Assembly (NCBI GenBank): GCA_946902985.2
Contig: OX336392.1
Coordinates: forward strand, 21,054,716-21,118,715
Length of the DNA stretch: 64,000 bases
Reading direction: 5' to 3'
Source: Meconema thalassinum
Lineage: Eukaryota > Arthropoda > Insecta > Orthoptera > Tettigoniidae
Translations under genes and position numbers: made by a program
Shown here: in pieces, positions 45,290 to 55,394 of the stretch
Numbering within the stretch: the stretch's first letter is position 1
Layout of the letters: each line of letters opens with the position of its first letter
The notes under the pieces: generated by a model
Database searches by the model: none
Seen by the model: the letters and a program-made list of their open reading frames with translations, nothing else
What the model was told of the DNA's origin: nothing

Positions 45290-45898
45290 ACCATCGATGT
45301 CGCCCAACCTCTTTCCAAAAACAATGCCTGTTATTGCGACCAAAGGTCAAAACTGAACTTCAAACCACACAAACTGCCCATAAGGGTATTGAAGGATACC
45401 GCAGTCTCACAGCCAATGGAGGTCCAATTACGGGAACATAGCCTCCTAACTAACATGGCGCCATGTAGCGACATACCGAGACTACTGTATGGCACACACA
45501 CACACATGATATCTGTTAATAAACTAAACCCTTAGCCTACCGATTCTCAAAACACTTAGTGATACTATGTTGGAAAGTTACCTCACAAAAAATACTTATG
45601 ACTCGCTTTCTTATAGGGGCAGATGACCTAGCTGTTCCAGCCCTTAAAGCAATAATAACTAGCTAAACTCGCTTTCTTGATGCTTGCAGATGGCGATGTA
45701 GTTCACTGAAATATTGAATCTGACAGGCACATAGGCCAGCTGGTTCTTGTAGACCAATAAAATATTCCAAATGACATGAAAACATATCGGGAACGGCCAA
45801 ACGACTGGTTTGAAGTTCTCTTTTGTCCATTGGCCACAAGAACAGGCATTGTTTTGGAAAGAGGTTGAACGGCATCGATAGTCTCTCAGGGTAAACAT
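45290..45898. repeat. inner inverted repeat
   Basis: 45290-45370 (with ACCTCTTTCCAAAAACAATG) pairs with 45815-45898 (CATTGTTTTGGAAAGAGGTT) over about 80 bp. The minus-strand frames at 45659-45910 come from this repeat and are not genes. Confidence 0.65.
45613..45666 (+). mobile_element. 54-bp LINE 3'-end insertion
   Basis: Sequence GGGGCAGATGACCT.G..GTTCC..CCCTTAAA.CAA plus ACTA repeats equals the extreme 3' end of the I-clade LINE. It is flanked by a perfect 12-bp repeat ACTCGCTTTCTT at 45601-45612 and 45667-45678. A very short 5'-truncated retrotransposition. Confidence 0.85.
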
Positions 45899-45913
45899 AT
45901 CATCTTCCAAGCA

Positions 45914-47225
45914 TTAATCCCGCTTTATTGCAGGGTCTGCTTTTCTGCACCTTTTCTTCCATACTGCTCGATCTTGAGCGTCTCTAGTTGTGGCATTCAC
46001 TAGTTGCATGTCCTCCCGCATAGTATCCAGCCAGCGCTTTCTCGGTCGCCCTCGTGGTCGTCGGCCTTCTGGACTGATGTCAAGTGCAGTTCTCGCGACT
46101 GAAGACTGATTGCTACGCAGTACATGGCCATACCAACGCAGACGGCTCTCCCGCATTTTTTCAGGGATTGGAGCCACACCAAATGTAGCTCGAACATTGT
46201 CATTCTTGATGCGGTCCAGTCTAGTAAGTCCCTGTGTCCAGCGAATCATCTTCATCTCCATGACATGTAGTTGTTGTTCATGTCTCTTCGTTACTGGCCA
46301 GCATTCAGTACCATACAGTGCTACTGGTCGAACGATGGTTCTGTAAATTTTCGACTTCAGATATAGTGGCACATTCCGGTCAAAAAGGACTCCAGTAACT
46401 TGGCGCCATTTCAGCCATGCAGCGTTGACCCTGTTTCGGACATCTGGGAGTGTTCGGCCATCTGAACAGATTAGCGTACCCAAGTATTTAAATACAGATG
46501 ATTTTCGGAGTTCAGTGCCATCAATGTGAATAGATCCTTCACTTGGTACTCCACACTCCATATACTCTGTCTTCCCAATATTAAGTCGTAGGACATGGGT
46601 GTCTAGTGCAGTTTTCCAACATTGAACATGTTGTTCCAATTCTTGGCGAGACTTGCAGGCTACAATGATATCGTCAGTATAGAGCAAGGTCCAGGGATGC
46701 GGTTGCAGTAGTTCGTCTGCGATGGTGTCAATACAGATGATGAACAGGAGCGGGGACAAAGCTGACCCCTGATGAACACCAACTCTGATGAGAAAAGTTG
46801 CGGAGTTTCCTGAAGCACATCGGACATAGCTGGTGACATTCCGATAAAGAAGCTGAACCCATTGAACATAATTATGCTTCTGGTACCCCATGCTGTCGTA
46901 GTGTCTACCATATTAGATCACGAGGTACCCTGTCGAAGGCCTTCTCAAGATCCAAGATGGCTATATGGAGTGGTTTCCTCTTTTCTAGTTGCCTTTCCAT
47001 CAAAAGACGAGCGGCGTGAATAGCATCGATTGTCCCTGTACCTTTCATAAAGCCACACTGGTTTGAGGCAATCTTGATTATGTCACGAAGATGTGTATCC
47101 ACGATACGCTCAAATATCTTCATAGTGTGGCAAAGCAGGCGAATCGGTCGATAATTTGAGCAGTTGTGCACATCTCCTTTACCTTTCCAAATTGGTATTG
47201 TTACACTGCTGAGCCAAGTAAACAT
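45914..47225 (-). pseudogene. RTE-like LINE reverse transcriptase, 5'-truncated
   Basis: First part (46905-47225) reads VTIPIWKGKGDVHNCSNYRP, IRLLCHTMKIFERIVDTHLR, SNQCGFMKGTGTIDAIHA and LHIAILDLEKAFDRVPRDL. After a frame break near 46900 it continues 45914-46891 with VGVHQGSALSPLLFIICIDT, the catalytic LLYTDDIIVA, VFKYLGTLICSDG, LYGTECWPVTKRHEQQLHVM and RPRGRPRKRWLD. GVHQGSALSPLLF and the GRP.KRW end are usual in the RTE clade. The RT Asp residues are intact; the endonuclease is missing; only one frame break. Confidence 0.85.
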
Positions 47226-47299
47226 AATTCATAACAAATCTACCGCAATGGAATTAGTTAAATGATAATGTCCAATCACTATGGTTATGGACTTATTGT

Positions 47300-47607
47300 T
47301 AAACGCATGGTTTGTTGCGTTCGTTTCATGGCCCACTGAGATAGAGTGATCAAATAGCCATCTTATTAGCTATTTGGAGCGATTATCTAGACTCAAAGGC
47401 TGAGGCCAAGCTGGCGACTTTGTAGCCGCGTCAGAAATGCCACGGCACGGTCGCCTTAGTGAGTTACATTGATTCAAATGTAGGTGGCCATGCTTGGTAG
47501 ACATGGCGTCAAAGACGCAGCAGAGAGCGTTTTCTCGGCGCAACGACAAAGATGCTCTGCGTAGTTTATTATCAATGTTGCCTTGCTAGCGCGACATTGG
47601 ATGCATA
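47300..47607. other. non-coding gap
   Basis: Nothing recognised. Confidence 0.4.
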
Positions 47608-48184
47608 TACAGGTGTCTATTATTAACGTTTAAAACTCTCTATAGCGACGTAGATGGCATTGAGACAAGTTATTTGATATAGGACACTTAGGGTCGCAAG
47701 TGTCCGGAAATACCTTAAAAGTGAACCACAACTGTTAAACACATGACGTCATCAAATGACCGCTCAGGTGGAGCGGTCAGGCCCGTGCTCCCTTACGCAC
47801 ACCAAAGCAAACGTTGAATGTCATATCACTCTGGTTCCGTGTCTGCGTGTGCGACTCGGGCGCGTGGGCTTCGAGGTTCAAATCCGGTTCATATCCATCA
47901 GCTTTCTTTGTTCTCTCTCTTCTCCTTTCAAGTGGAAGCAGATTGTTTGTTGATATTGAGACACGGAACCAGAGTGATATGATATTCAACGTTTGCTTTG
48001 GTGTGCGTAAGGGAGCACGGGCCTGACCGCTCCGCCTGAGCCGTCACCTGATGACGTCATATGTTTAACAGTTGTGGTTATTTCCGGACACTTGCGACCG
48101 TAAGTGTCCTATATCAAATTACTTGTCTCAATGCCATCTACGTCGCTATAGAGAGTTTTAAACGTTAATAAGAGACACCCTGTA
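47608..48184. mobile_element. fold-back element with tRNA-like centre
   Basis: Arms of about 225 bp run inward from TACAGG(G)TGTCT at both ends (47608-47837 and 47962-48184), with about 95% visible identity including AACGTTTAAAACTCTCTATA. The 120-bp centre contains GAGGTTCAAATCCGG, a B-box-like motif. Frames here on both strands mirror each other. No coding capacity. A second copy lies at 36889-37192 plus 43487-43532. Confidence 0.82.
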
Positions 48185-48404
48185 TGTATATTTATATATA
48201 AGTTACATAAATTATATTTAAACTTTTGAATTGACGGTGGTTTTGGGGTCTGGGGGATGTGAAACGTGAAGATATGTCCAAATTTTGCGGAAGTCGAAAC
48301 ATGGTACGCATTGCAATAGTTAGCTTTCTAATGAAATCTACCTAACATGATCAGTGGCATCTCAGGATGTCATGAAGCATTTGTCAATATGAAAAGCAGC
48401 TTCG
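48185..48404. other. short non-coding spacer
   Basis: AT-rich; no motif seen. Confidence 0.4.
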
Positions 48405-48890
48405 ATGGCGTGGATGGTGGCATGCTGAGCTTATATGCCAAAGATCGCGGGTTCAAACCCAGCCGAAGACATTGGATTTTTAAGAGCGTTAAACATCCCT
48501 GAGTATGCCTTTCTTTGGAGGGGAAGTAAAGCCGGCGCTCCCATGTCATAGATTTATGGCTTGAAAACGAACCTTCCACTAACTACACTTGTGCAAGCTA
48601 AAATTTGTAGGTTAGTTTGATAACGCTATATTAGTTCCAACGTTCACCGCCAGGTACTGGCTGCGATGGCATCTAGTAGCCAAGTCCGAAGCTAGATGTC
48701 GTGGACGGTAACATTTGGTAGCTAAAATAGGAACTACTTAAAATTATCGTCTGCAGTCCTTACTTGAATTAAAACAAACACACACCAATACAGCCATCAC
48801 AATTAACACCGGTTACCTGAGAAATTCTACACACACCCAAAGTACACGGGGCTACATGACCAACCCTTAAACTAAGGAACCAACCATATC
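48405..48890 (+). repeat. composite SINE-type repeat (family B), copy 2
   Basis: tRNA-like head at 48405-48475 (GATGGCGTGGATGGTGGCAT and B-box GCGGGTTCAAACCC), then the GGAGGGGAAGTAAAGCCGGC segment, then AACGTTCACCGCC and the inverted GTACACGGGGCTACATGACC end. Orientation opposite to copies at 34462 and 53725. Confidence 0.72.
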
Positions 48891-49269
48891 AGAATTGATT
48901 TTAGCATTATCAAACTCACTAGGCCTAATTACTTATTCAAAATGGCGGCTGTTTGCGCGTCGGTGCTCAGCGTTTTATTCATAGCGTTGTTGTCAATCCG
49001 TCTCCAGCTACCGGACGGTGAACTTCATAAGGCAAGCATTGTTGCTTTATTGCAGGCCGCTTCGTACCAATAACTGAGGGTTTCACAAAATTGTAAAATC
49101 ACTGGTGCTGGGTTACGCGCACGTGTGGATGACAGTTGTACTTTCTTTCTGTCTGCATGTCCTTGACATTCATCATGGGTTTATATTTTTATTTTATTTT
49201 ATATTTGTATTGAAAAGTGGACACATTTATGATTCTTTCTTTCTTTCTTCTTCTGCTTTTACGGCCTCG
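48891..49269. other. non-coding gap
   Basis: Ends with a TTTC-rich tract at about 49230. No gene seen. Confidence 0.45.
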
Positions 49270-49279
49270 TTGGACCACT

Positions 49280-49689
49280 TCAGTCATTCATTTCTTGGTC
49301 CTCTTTCCGAGTCGCCCAGAAGCTCTTCATTCCCTCTGATCTTCTCAGGTGTTCCTCATCTGTAAATACCCTTTTTACTGTATGACGTTTGTCTATATTT
49401 GGTTGAAATCTTATTTTTATGTCTTTTAGTTTTTGTTTTTTTGTTTTGTTTTGCAAGTCATCCAAGGTTATTTGTAACTCTTTCATATCTTCTGTAATTT
49501 CCTTAATCCATCCTACTTGTTGTTTCATATTGCAAAGTTTGTCAACAATTGTTCTAGATAAACTGGTTTCCGGTGTCCTCATAAGGTGACCAAAAAAAGA
49601 AATCCGTTTCTTACGAATAGTATCAGTGATGGGCTCCAGTTCTCTGTATACCAACCACTTCATTTGGTACTATCCACCATTATCCATCT
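49280..49689 (-). pseudogene. LINE ORF2 C-terminal piece
   Basis: Minus strand has LEPITDTIRKKRISFFGHLM and RTPETSLSRTIVDK, the usual R+.R..F.GH+.R segment after the RT domain. It appears to be the continuation of 50965-51550, separated from it by the repeat element at 49690-50964. Confidence 0.6.
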
Positions 49690-50964
49690 TTCTGATATTT
49701 TTAGCTTACTTTTCACATTTTGCAAAAATGAGGAAAAAGTAGACTTATGAGATCGATCCGGGAAAATGTCTGTCTGTCTTACTGTCTGTGTGTGTGTCCC
49801 CTATCAACTTCTAAACGGCTGCAGCAATCAAAACCGAATTTGGTATGAGTAAAGATATATACCGGAACATTTCAATATCATACTTGAAAATGATGTCAGT
49901 GCTACCAACTGCTGCAAAATCGCAATTGTAATTTGAGCTCCATGTTGGATATCCTGGAAGGTATACATGGGAACTATTCCAAAATTGGCACACATATAGA
50001 TAATAATACTTCAGTTTAATTTTCAGGAGGCCATGTATGACAGTGTTGCCAAAATGATTCTAAGCCTACTGATAGGTCCAATTTTTAAATGCATATAACT
50101 CCTACACTATCAATTGGATTTCAACCAAAGTTCGTATGTACTATGTGTACATAAACAGATATGACTGGGCGTATTCTTAAGAGCCATCAGGGCTGCCAAC
50201 TGTTAATGAATGCTCTCAATTTATTTTATCAAAATACCAATATATCAGAAAGTATGCAAGCCGACAGCTTTAAACTATGCACTGCACACGTATAGTACCT
50301 GACATTCTATATTAATTTGGAGTAACGTATATACTTCAGTGCTACCAACATGATTCTAAGCCTGCTGATAGGTAGAATTTTAAATGCATGTAACTTCTAT
50401 ACTATCATTTGAATTTCAACCAAATTTCGTATGTGCTATGTGTACCATAACAGATATGTCTATGCGTCAATAGCTCTAAACTTTGCACACGTATAGTACC
50501 TGGCATTCTAGATTAATTTGGAGTAACGAATATACGTCAGTGTTGCCAACACGATTCTAAGCCTGCTGATAGGTCCAATTTTAAAATGCATGTAATTTCT
50601 GTACTAAGTAATTGATTTCATTCAAAATTGGCACAACAATATATCATATTATTTCAGATTATTTCCAACCAACACATGCATGACATTGTTACCAACATGA
50701 TTTTACACGCGCTGTTAGATCCATTGTCTAACTGCATGTAACGTGAGATAGAACTAAGAATATATTCAATCACCAGGGCTGCCAACTTAAGTGCTCTATT
50801 AGGCTACATTATGCCAGGCATACTGAATTTCAAACTAATTAGAAATTTCGATATTACCAACTTAATTTCGTCATTATACTTGATAGATCAATTTAGATCA
50901 ATCTTTGGCATGAATCTTGAATTTTAATAAAAGTAGGTTCTTTAGTTCGTCACGGAACTTCTTG
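49690..50964 (+). repeat. non-autonomous element with tandem units, second copy
   Basis: Begins near AAAAAGTAGACTTATGAGAT and ends near GTTCGTCACGGAACTTCTTG. Unit motif ATGATTCTAAGCCT.CTGATA recurs at about 50054, 50349 and 50550, with a diverged fourth near 50697. Same family as 12670-14200 in opposite orientation. It splits a LINE reading frame. Confidence 0.62.
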
Positions 50965-51550
50965 TTTTATTTATGCATGTTCTTGCTATTCTTATTTCTA
51001 CTTTTAGAATTTTGTCGATTCTGTTTTCCTTAGTAACTTTAAAAGAGTTTCGCTTCCATACGTCACCTCCGGTTGAACCACCATCTTGTAATGTTTTAAT
51101 TTTGTTGTGATTGATAGACATTTTCTTTTATATGTAATAATAAATTTTATTTCAGCCAATGGCCATAATAATAGGAATACCATACAAGCTCATTCGGTAC
51201 AAAATTTTGTAAGAGACATCTGACGTTCTTTTATATGTATACCATGTTAATTTTTGGGCTTTTACCATTTTATTAGTTCTTTCTTGCCTTGCAGATTTCT
51301 CATCCAAATTGTAAGTTATAATTTCTGCTAAGTATTTAAATTGCTTCACTATTTTAACTTTCTTGTCTTTTACTGCTATGTGGTTGATTACGAGTGTATT
51401 TGCTACCATTATCTCTGTCTTTTAAAATGATATCTGAAGTCCAATTTTTTGTGCTATATTTTGTAGGCTTATTATTTGATTTCTGGCTTCTTGAATATTA
51501 TTAGCCAGTAACGCTAAGTCATCAGCGAATCCCAAGCAATTTAAGTTTAT
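50965..51550 (-). pseudogene. LINE reverse transcriptase fragment
   Basis: Minus strand reads LNCLGFADDLALLANNIQEA at 51480-51545, with a catalytic FADD, then a stop, then EIMVANTLVINH, VKIVKQFKYLAEIITYNLDE and, further on, SETLLKLLRKTE. RT palm end and the connection region are present; the N-terminal part is not. Confidence 0.68.
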
Positions 51551-51597
51551 TTGATCTTTCTTGGTTCCAATTCTTTATTTTTTTATTTATTTATTTG

Positions 51598-51953
51598 GAA
51601 CTTCCGTGGCTTAGGCGGCAAATCACCGTCCTCTCACCGCTGGGTCCGTGGTTCAAATCCCGGTCACTCCATGTCAGATTTGTGCTGGACAAAGCGGAGG
51701 CAGACAGGTTTTTCTCCGGGTACTCCGGTTTTCCCTGTCACAATTTCATTCCAGCAACACTCTCCACTATAATTTCATTTCATCTGTCATTCATTTAATC
51801 GTTGCCCCAGGGGAGTGCGACAGGCTTCGGCAGCCGGCACAGTTCATATCCTCGCCGCTAGATGGGGGCTTCATTCATTCCACTCCCTGACCCGGTCGGG
51901 CGACTGGAAGCAGGCTGTGGATTTTTATGTTTCATTTATTTATTTATTTATTT
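51598..51953 (+). mobile_element. tRNA-derived SINE, family C
   Basis: A-box-like CGTGGCTTAGGCGGC and B-box GTGGTTCAAATCCCGG in tRNA spacing. The body has TTTTCTCCGGGTACTCCGGT and GACTGGAAGCAGGCTGTGGA, and the tail is (TTTA)n. A 3' remnant is at 4945. Confidence 0.82.
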
Positions 51954-52089
51954 AAAAACTTGTAAGACTGTTTATGAAATATGTGCTAGGCCTAGGTTGT
52001 CATTATTTTCCATTTCGCAGGATTATATTTTATAAACAAAATTATGTGTTAATTTCGAACTAAACTGTTGTTGTTTTATTTCCAATAAT
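51954..52089. other. short non-coding spacer
   Basis: Nothing recognised between the SINE tail and the next LINE fragment. Confidence 0.4.
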
Positions 52090-52500
52090 AATAAATAATG
52101 TATCACATTAATAAAAATAAGACAAAATGTATGGTGATAATTCAAGAAACGTGAGGACAACTTTAAAGTTAGAACAGGATGAAATAGAACAAATAGGTGC
52201 GTTCAAATACTTGGGATACATAATAACTGAATACATGAGATGCAAACAGGAGGTGAAAAATCGCATTGCAATTGCCAAGGAGGCATTTAATTTTAAAAAA
52301 AAACGGAGGCTCTTTGACAAAGGTCTGAGGAAGAGAATGGCGAAATGTTTTATTTGGAGTTGAGAAGTGGACATTGAGAAAACAAGAAGAAAAAAGATTG
52401 AAGGTGTTGAAATGTGGTTATGGAGGAGAATGGAAGGGATAAAATGGGTAGAGAAAGTGCGAAATGAAGATGTGCTGAAAAGAGTTGGGGAGGATAAATA
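52090..52500 (+). pseudogene. LINE RT C-terminal fragment
   Basis: Reads INKNKTKCMVI, then QIGAFKYLGYIITEYMRCKQ, RIAIAKEAFNFKKKRRLFD, a stop near 52362, then VEKWTLRKQEEKRLKVL and KVRNEDVLKRVGED. It is the same region as 20630-21400 and 16550-17080. Confidence 0.7.
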
Positions 52501-52544
52501 TTATATCAAAGGAAATTAGGATGAGGAAACAAAATTGGCTTGAT

Positions 52545-53040
52545 CGTCAATTAACTTTCACTGTTTTCTCACAAGCGCTCCTGTTTCATCAACTGCAATT
52601 ACTACTTCTACATCCAGTTATAGCAGAATATTGCTGCCCAGTATGGCCTAACAGCGCCCATGCAAAGAAGATAGACGTACAGCTGAACGACACAATGAGG
52701 ACTGGATCAGGAACCATCCAATCTACACCTTTGGAATGGTTACCAGTACTCTCCAACATCCCACCTCCTCATCTTCGAAGACAAATGGCACTGAAGAGAG
52801 AATGGCTTAAATGTTGTGACAACCCTCTTCTGCCAATTCATCTAGACTGCTCACCTAAAGATCTCAGGCTGAAATCCCAGAATCCTTCTTGGATACAAGG
52901 AAGGAAGTTGGTCCAAGAGCAGTTTCAAGTGAATGAAGCTTGGCGCAATGAGTGGCTGACTTCAAATCCAGACAGATTAGGTCTTATCTCGGATCCAGTC
53001 AAGCTAGTGATGAAGCTTTAGAATAGTTAGGGAAATTAGA
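52545..53040 (+). pseudogene. LINE ORF2 C-terminal fragment, second type
   Basis: Reads IAEYCCPVWPNSAHAKKIDV, LNDTMRTGSGTIQSTPLEWL, PVLSNIPPPHLRRQMALKRE and FQVNEAWRNEWLTSNPD. This is the AEYC.PVW..S.H block and tail found in the same LINE type as 22371-22961. It starts abruptly after the other LINE fragment at 52090. Confidence 0.72.
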
Positions 53041-53724
53041 TATCCAGCTCTAACCAAGCTGAAGCTACTAGCAGATCAATCTGTATATATTTGTACTGTA
53101 AATACTGTAGAATGAAAAATAATTGTATATTGCATCTTCATGCCATACGAAATATATATATATATATACTTCTACATGACATGTTTTTCTCACTGAAACT
53201 TCTCCATCTTCAGTTAAGTAATGGCATCCTCTTTGCAGTAAGTTTCCACTTCACTAGGTGGTACACTGTTCATGCTAATACTCATTTATGCTGTTCTAAT
53301 TCTAATTTTACCACAGTGCTCAGTACTGTTCTATCAGCATCACCCATACACCTCGGTCTTTGGACACAGGATGCCCACTGTGGAGCAGAGCAGATTGGTA
53401 GTTGACACTCTGCCCCATTTGAAGGTCATCACCCACGTTGCCACTGCCTGATAGGACATGGCTTCCTGTAGATCTGTATGACATTCCTGTAGATTTCTGC
53501 CATGCAGAACTGCTACCATAATATACAAACTTCGCTCGTGCTTAATGACCTCAATATATATCTTTTATGCTGTTATTCACTGACTGAACTTGAGTGTTTG
53601 CTTAGACCCACACCATTGTTCACTTGCACTATCTGGTGGCTTTACTCAAAAGTACAATCCATACTTTTTCAATTTATATCCTAGATTTTTAGGGTTTTCC
53701 CCTGTCCGCAAGTAAGATGTTTGG
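53041..53724. other. non-coding gap
   Basis: Contains an (AT)n run at 53151-53166. No gene recognised. Confidence 0.45.
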
Positions 53725-54120
53725 TTGGTTGGTTCCTTAGTTTAGGGGCTGTGACAATGCGGTCATGTAGCCCCGTGTACTTTGGGTGTGTGTAGAATCT
53801 GTCTGATAACGTGATGGCTGTATTAGTGGGTGTTATCGGTGATTCAGGTAAGAACTGCAGACGATAAATTTGAAGTAATTTCTACTTTTGCTACCAAATG
53901 CTACCATCCATGACACCTAGCTGCAGACTTGGCTACTAGATGGCATTGCAGTCAGCACCCGAGGACAAACGTTGGAACTAATAGAGTGTTATCAATTCTA
54001 TCCTACAAGTCTTCCACAAGTATAGTTAGTGGAAGGTTCTTTTTCATGCCATAAATCCATGACATGGGACCACTTCCCCTCCGAAGGAAGGCATACTGAG
54101 GGATTCCGAACTCTCTTAAA
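53725..54120 (-). repeat. composite SINE-type repeat (family B), copy 3
   Basis: GGTTCCTTAGTTTAGGGGCT at 53733, ACAAACGTTGGAACTAATAG at 53970 and inverted CCTTCCACTAACTATACTTG at 54015. It lacks the tRNA-like head. It holds the empty TA site (53937-53938) for the mariner insertion found in copy 1. Confidence 0.72.
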
Positions 54121-54224
54121 GAAAATATTTACTATGACCAATGAATCAATCTCCATAATTAGGCCTAATACAGAGGCCTGTTTGCCATCTCTTGATGAAT
54201 GCAGTACATTTGCATTTGTCTGTT

Positions 54225-55394
54225 GGCACAGGCTAGCGTATCACCGATGTCTCAGTCTCACTCATGGCTGTGATTATATGGAAGCAACTGAGGTATGGAT
54301 GGTGCTTAGTAATGACATTCAGGGCACAGTCAGTGTCTGTTGGCACAGGCTAGAGTATCACCGATGTCTCAGTCTCACTCATGGCTGTGATTATATGGAA
54401 GCTACTGAGGTATGGGTGGTGCTTAGTAATGGCATTCAGGGCACAGTCAGTGCCTGTTGGCACAGGCTAGAGTATCACCGATGTCTCAGTCTCACTCATG
54501 GCTGTGATTATATGGAAGCTACTGAGGTATGGGTGGTGCTTATTAATGACATTCAGGGCACAGTCAGTGTCTGTTGACACAGGCTTGAGTATCACCGATG
54601 TCTCAGCCTCACTCATGGCTGTGATTATATGGAAGCTACTGAGGTATGGGTGGTGCTTAGTAATGACATTCAGGGCACAGTCAGTGTCTGTTGGCACAGG
54701 CTAGAGTATCACCGATGTCTCAGTCTCACTCATGGCTGTGATTATATGGAAGCTATTGAGGTATGGGTGGTGCTTAGTAATGACATTCAGGGCACAGTCA
54801 GTGTCTGTTGGCACAGGCTAGAGTATCACCGATGTCTCAGTCTCACTCATGGCTGTGATTATATGGAAGCTATTGAGGTATGGGTGGTGCTTAGTAATGA
54901 CATTCAGGGCACAGTCAGTGCCTGTTGGCACAGGCTAGAGTATCACCGCTGTCTCAGTCTCACTCATGGCTGTGATTATATGGAAGCTATTGAGGTATGG
55001 GTGGTGCTTAGTAATGACATTCAGGGCACAGTCAGTGTCTGTTGACACAGGCTAGAGTATCACCGATGTCTCAGTCTCACTCATGGCTGTGATTATATGG
55101 AAGCTATTGAGGTATGGGTGGTGCTTAGTAATGACATTCAGGGCACAGTCAGTGTCTGTTGGCACAGGCTAGAGTATCACAGATGTCTCAGTCTCAATCA
55201 TGGCTGTGATTATATGGAAGCTATTGAGGTATGGGTGGTGCTTAGTAATGACATTCAGGGCACAGTCAGTGCCTGTTGGCACAGGCTAGAGTATCACCGC
55301 TGTCTCAGTCTCACTCATGGCTGTGATTATATGGAAGCTATTGAGGTATGGGTGGTGCTTAGTAATGACATTCAGGGCACAGTCAGTGTCTGTT
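54225..55394. repeat. 117-bp satellite, block 1 (10 units)
   Basis: Ten consecutive units of exactly 117 bp, each starting GGCACAGGCTAGAGTATCAC and ending GTCAGTGTCTGTT. Units differ by a few substitutions (GCTACTGAGG or GCTATTGAGG; CCGATG or CCGCTG). Because 117 is divisible by 3, frames of 99-182 codons run through the block. Some units contain TGA (TGTTGACAC at 54572 and 55040), so the frame is not maintained. Confidence 0.95.

Larger units (their letters stand above)
45201..47299. mobile_element. long-TIR element holding nested insertions
   Basis: About 80-bp inverted arms at 45201-45280 and 47219-47299 share ATTCCATTGCGGTAGATTTG and flanking sequence with a few mismatches. Between them lie a secondary inverted repeat, a 54-bp LINE end and an RTE-like LINE. 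No transposase of its own remains. No clear target duplication was found outside the arms. Confidence 0.65.

Noticed and set aside
47777..48026. Near-identical ORFs on opposite strands at 47777 and 47814
   Set aside because: They arise from the mirrored arms of the fold-back element.
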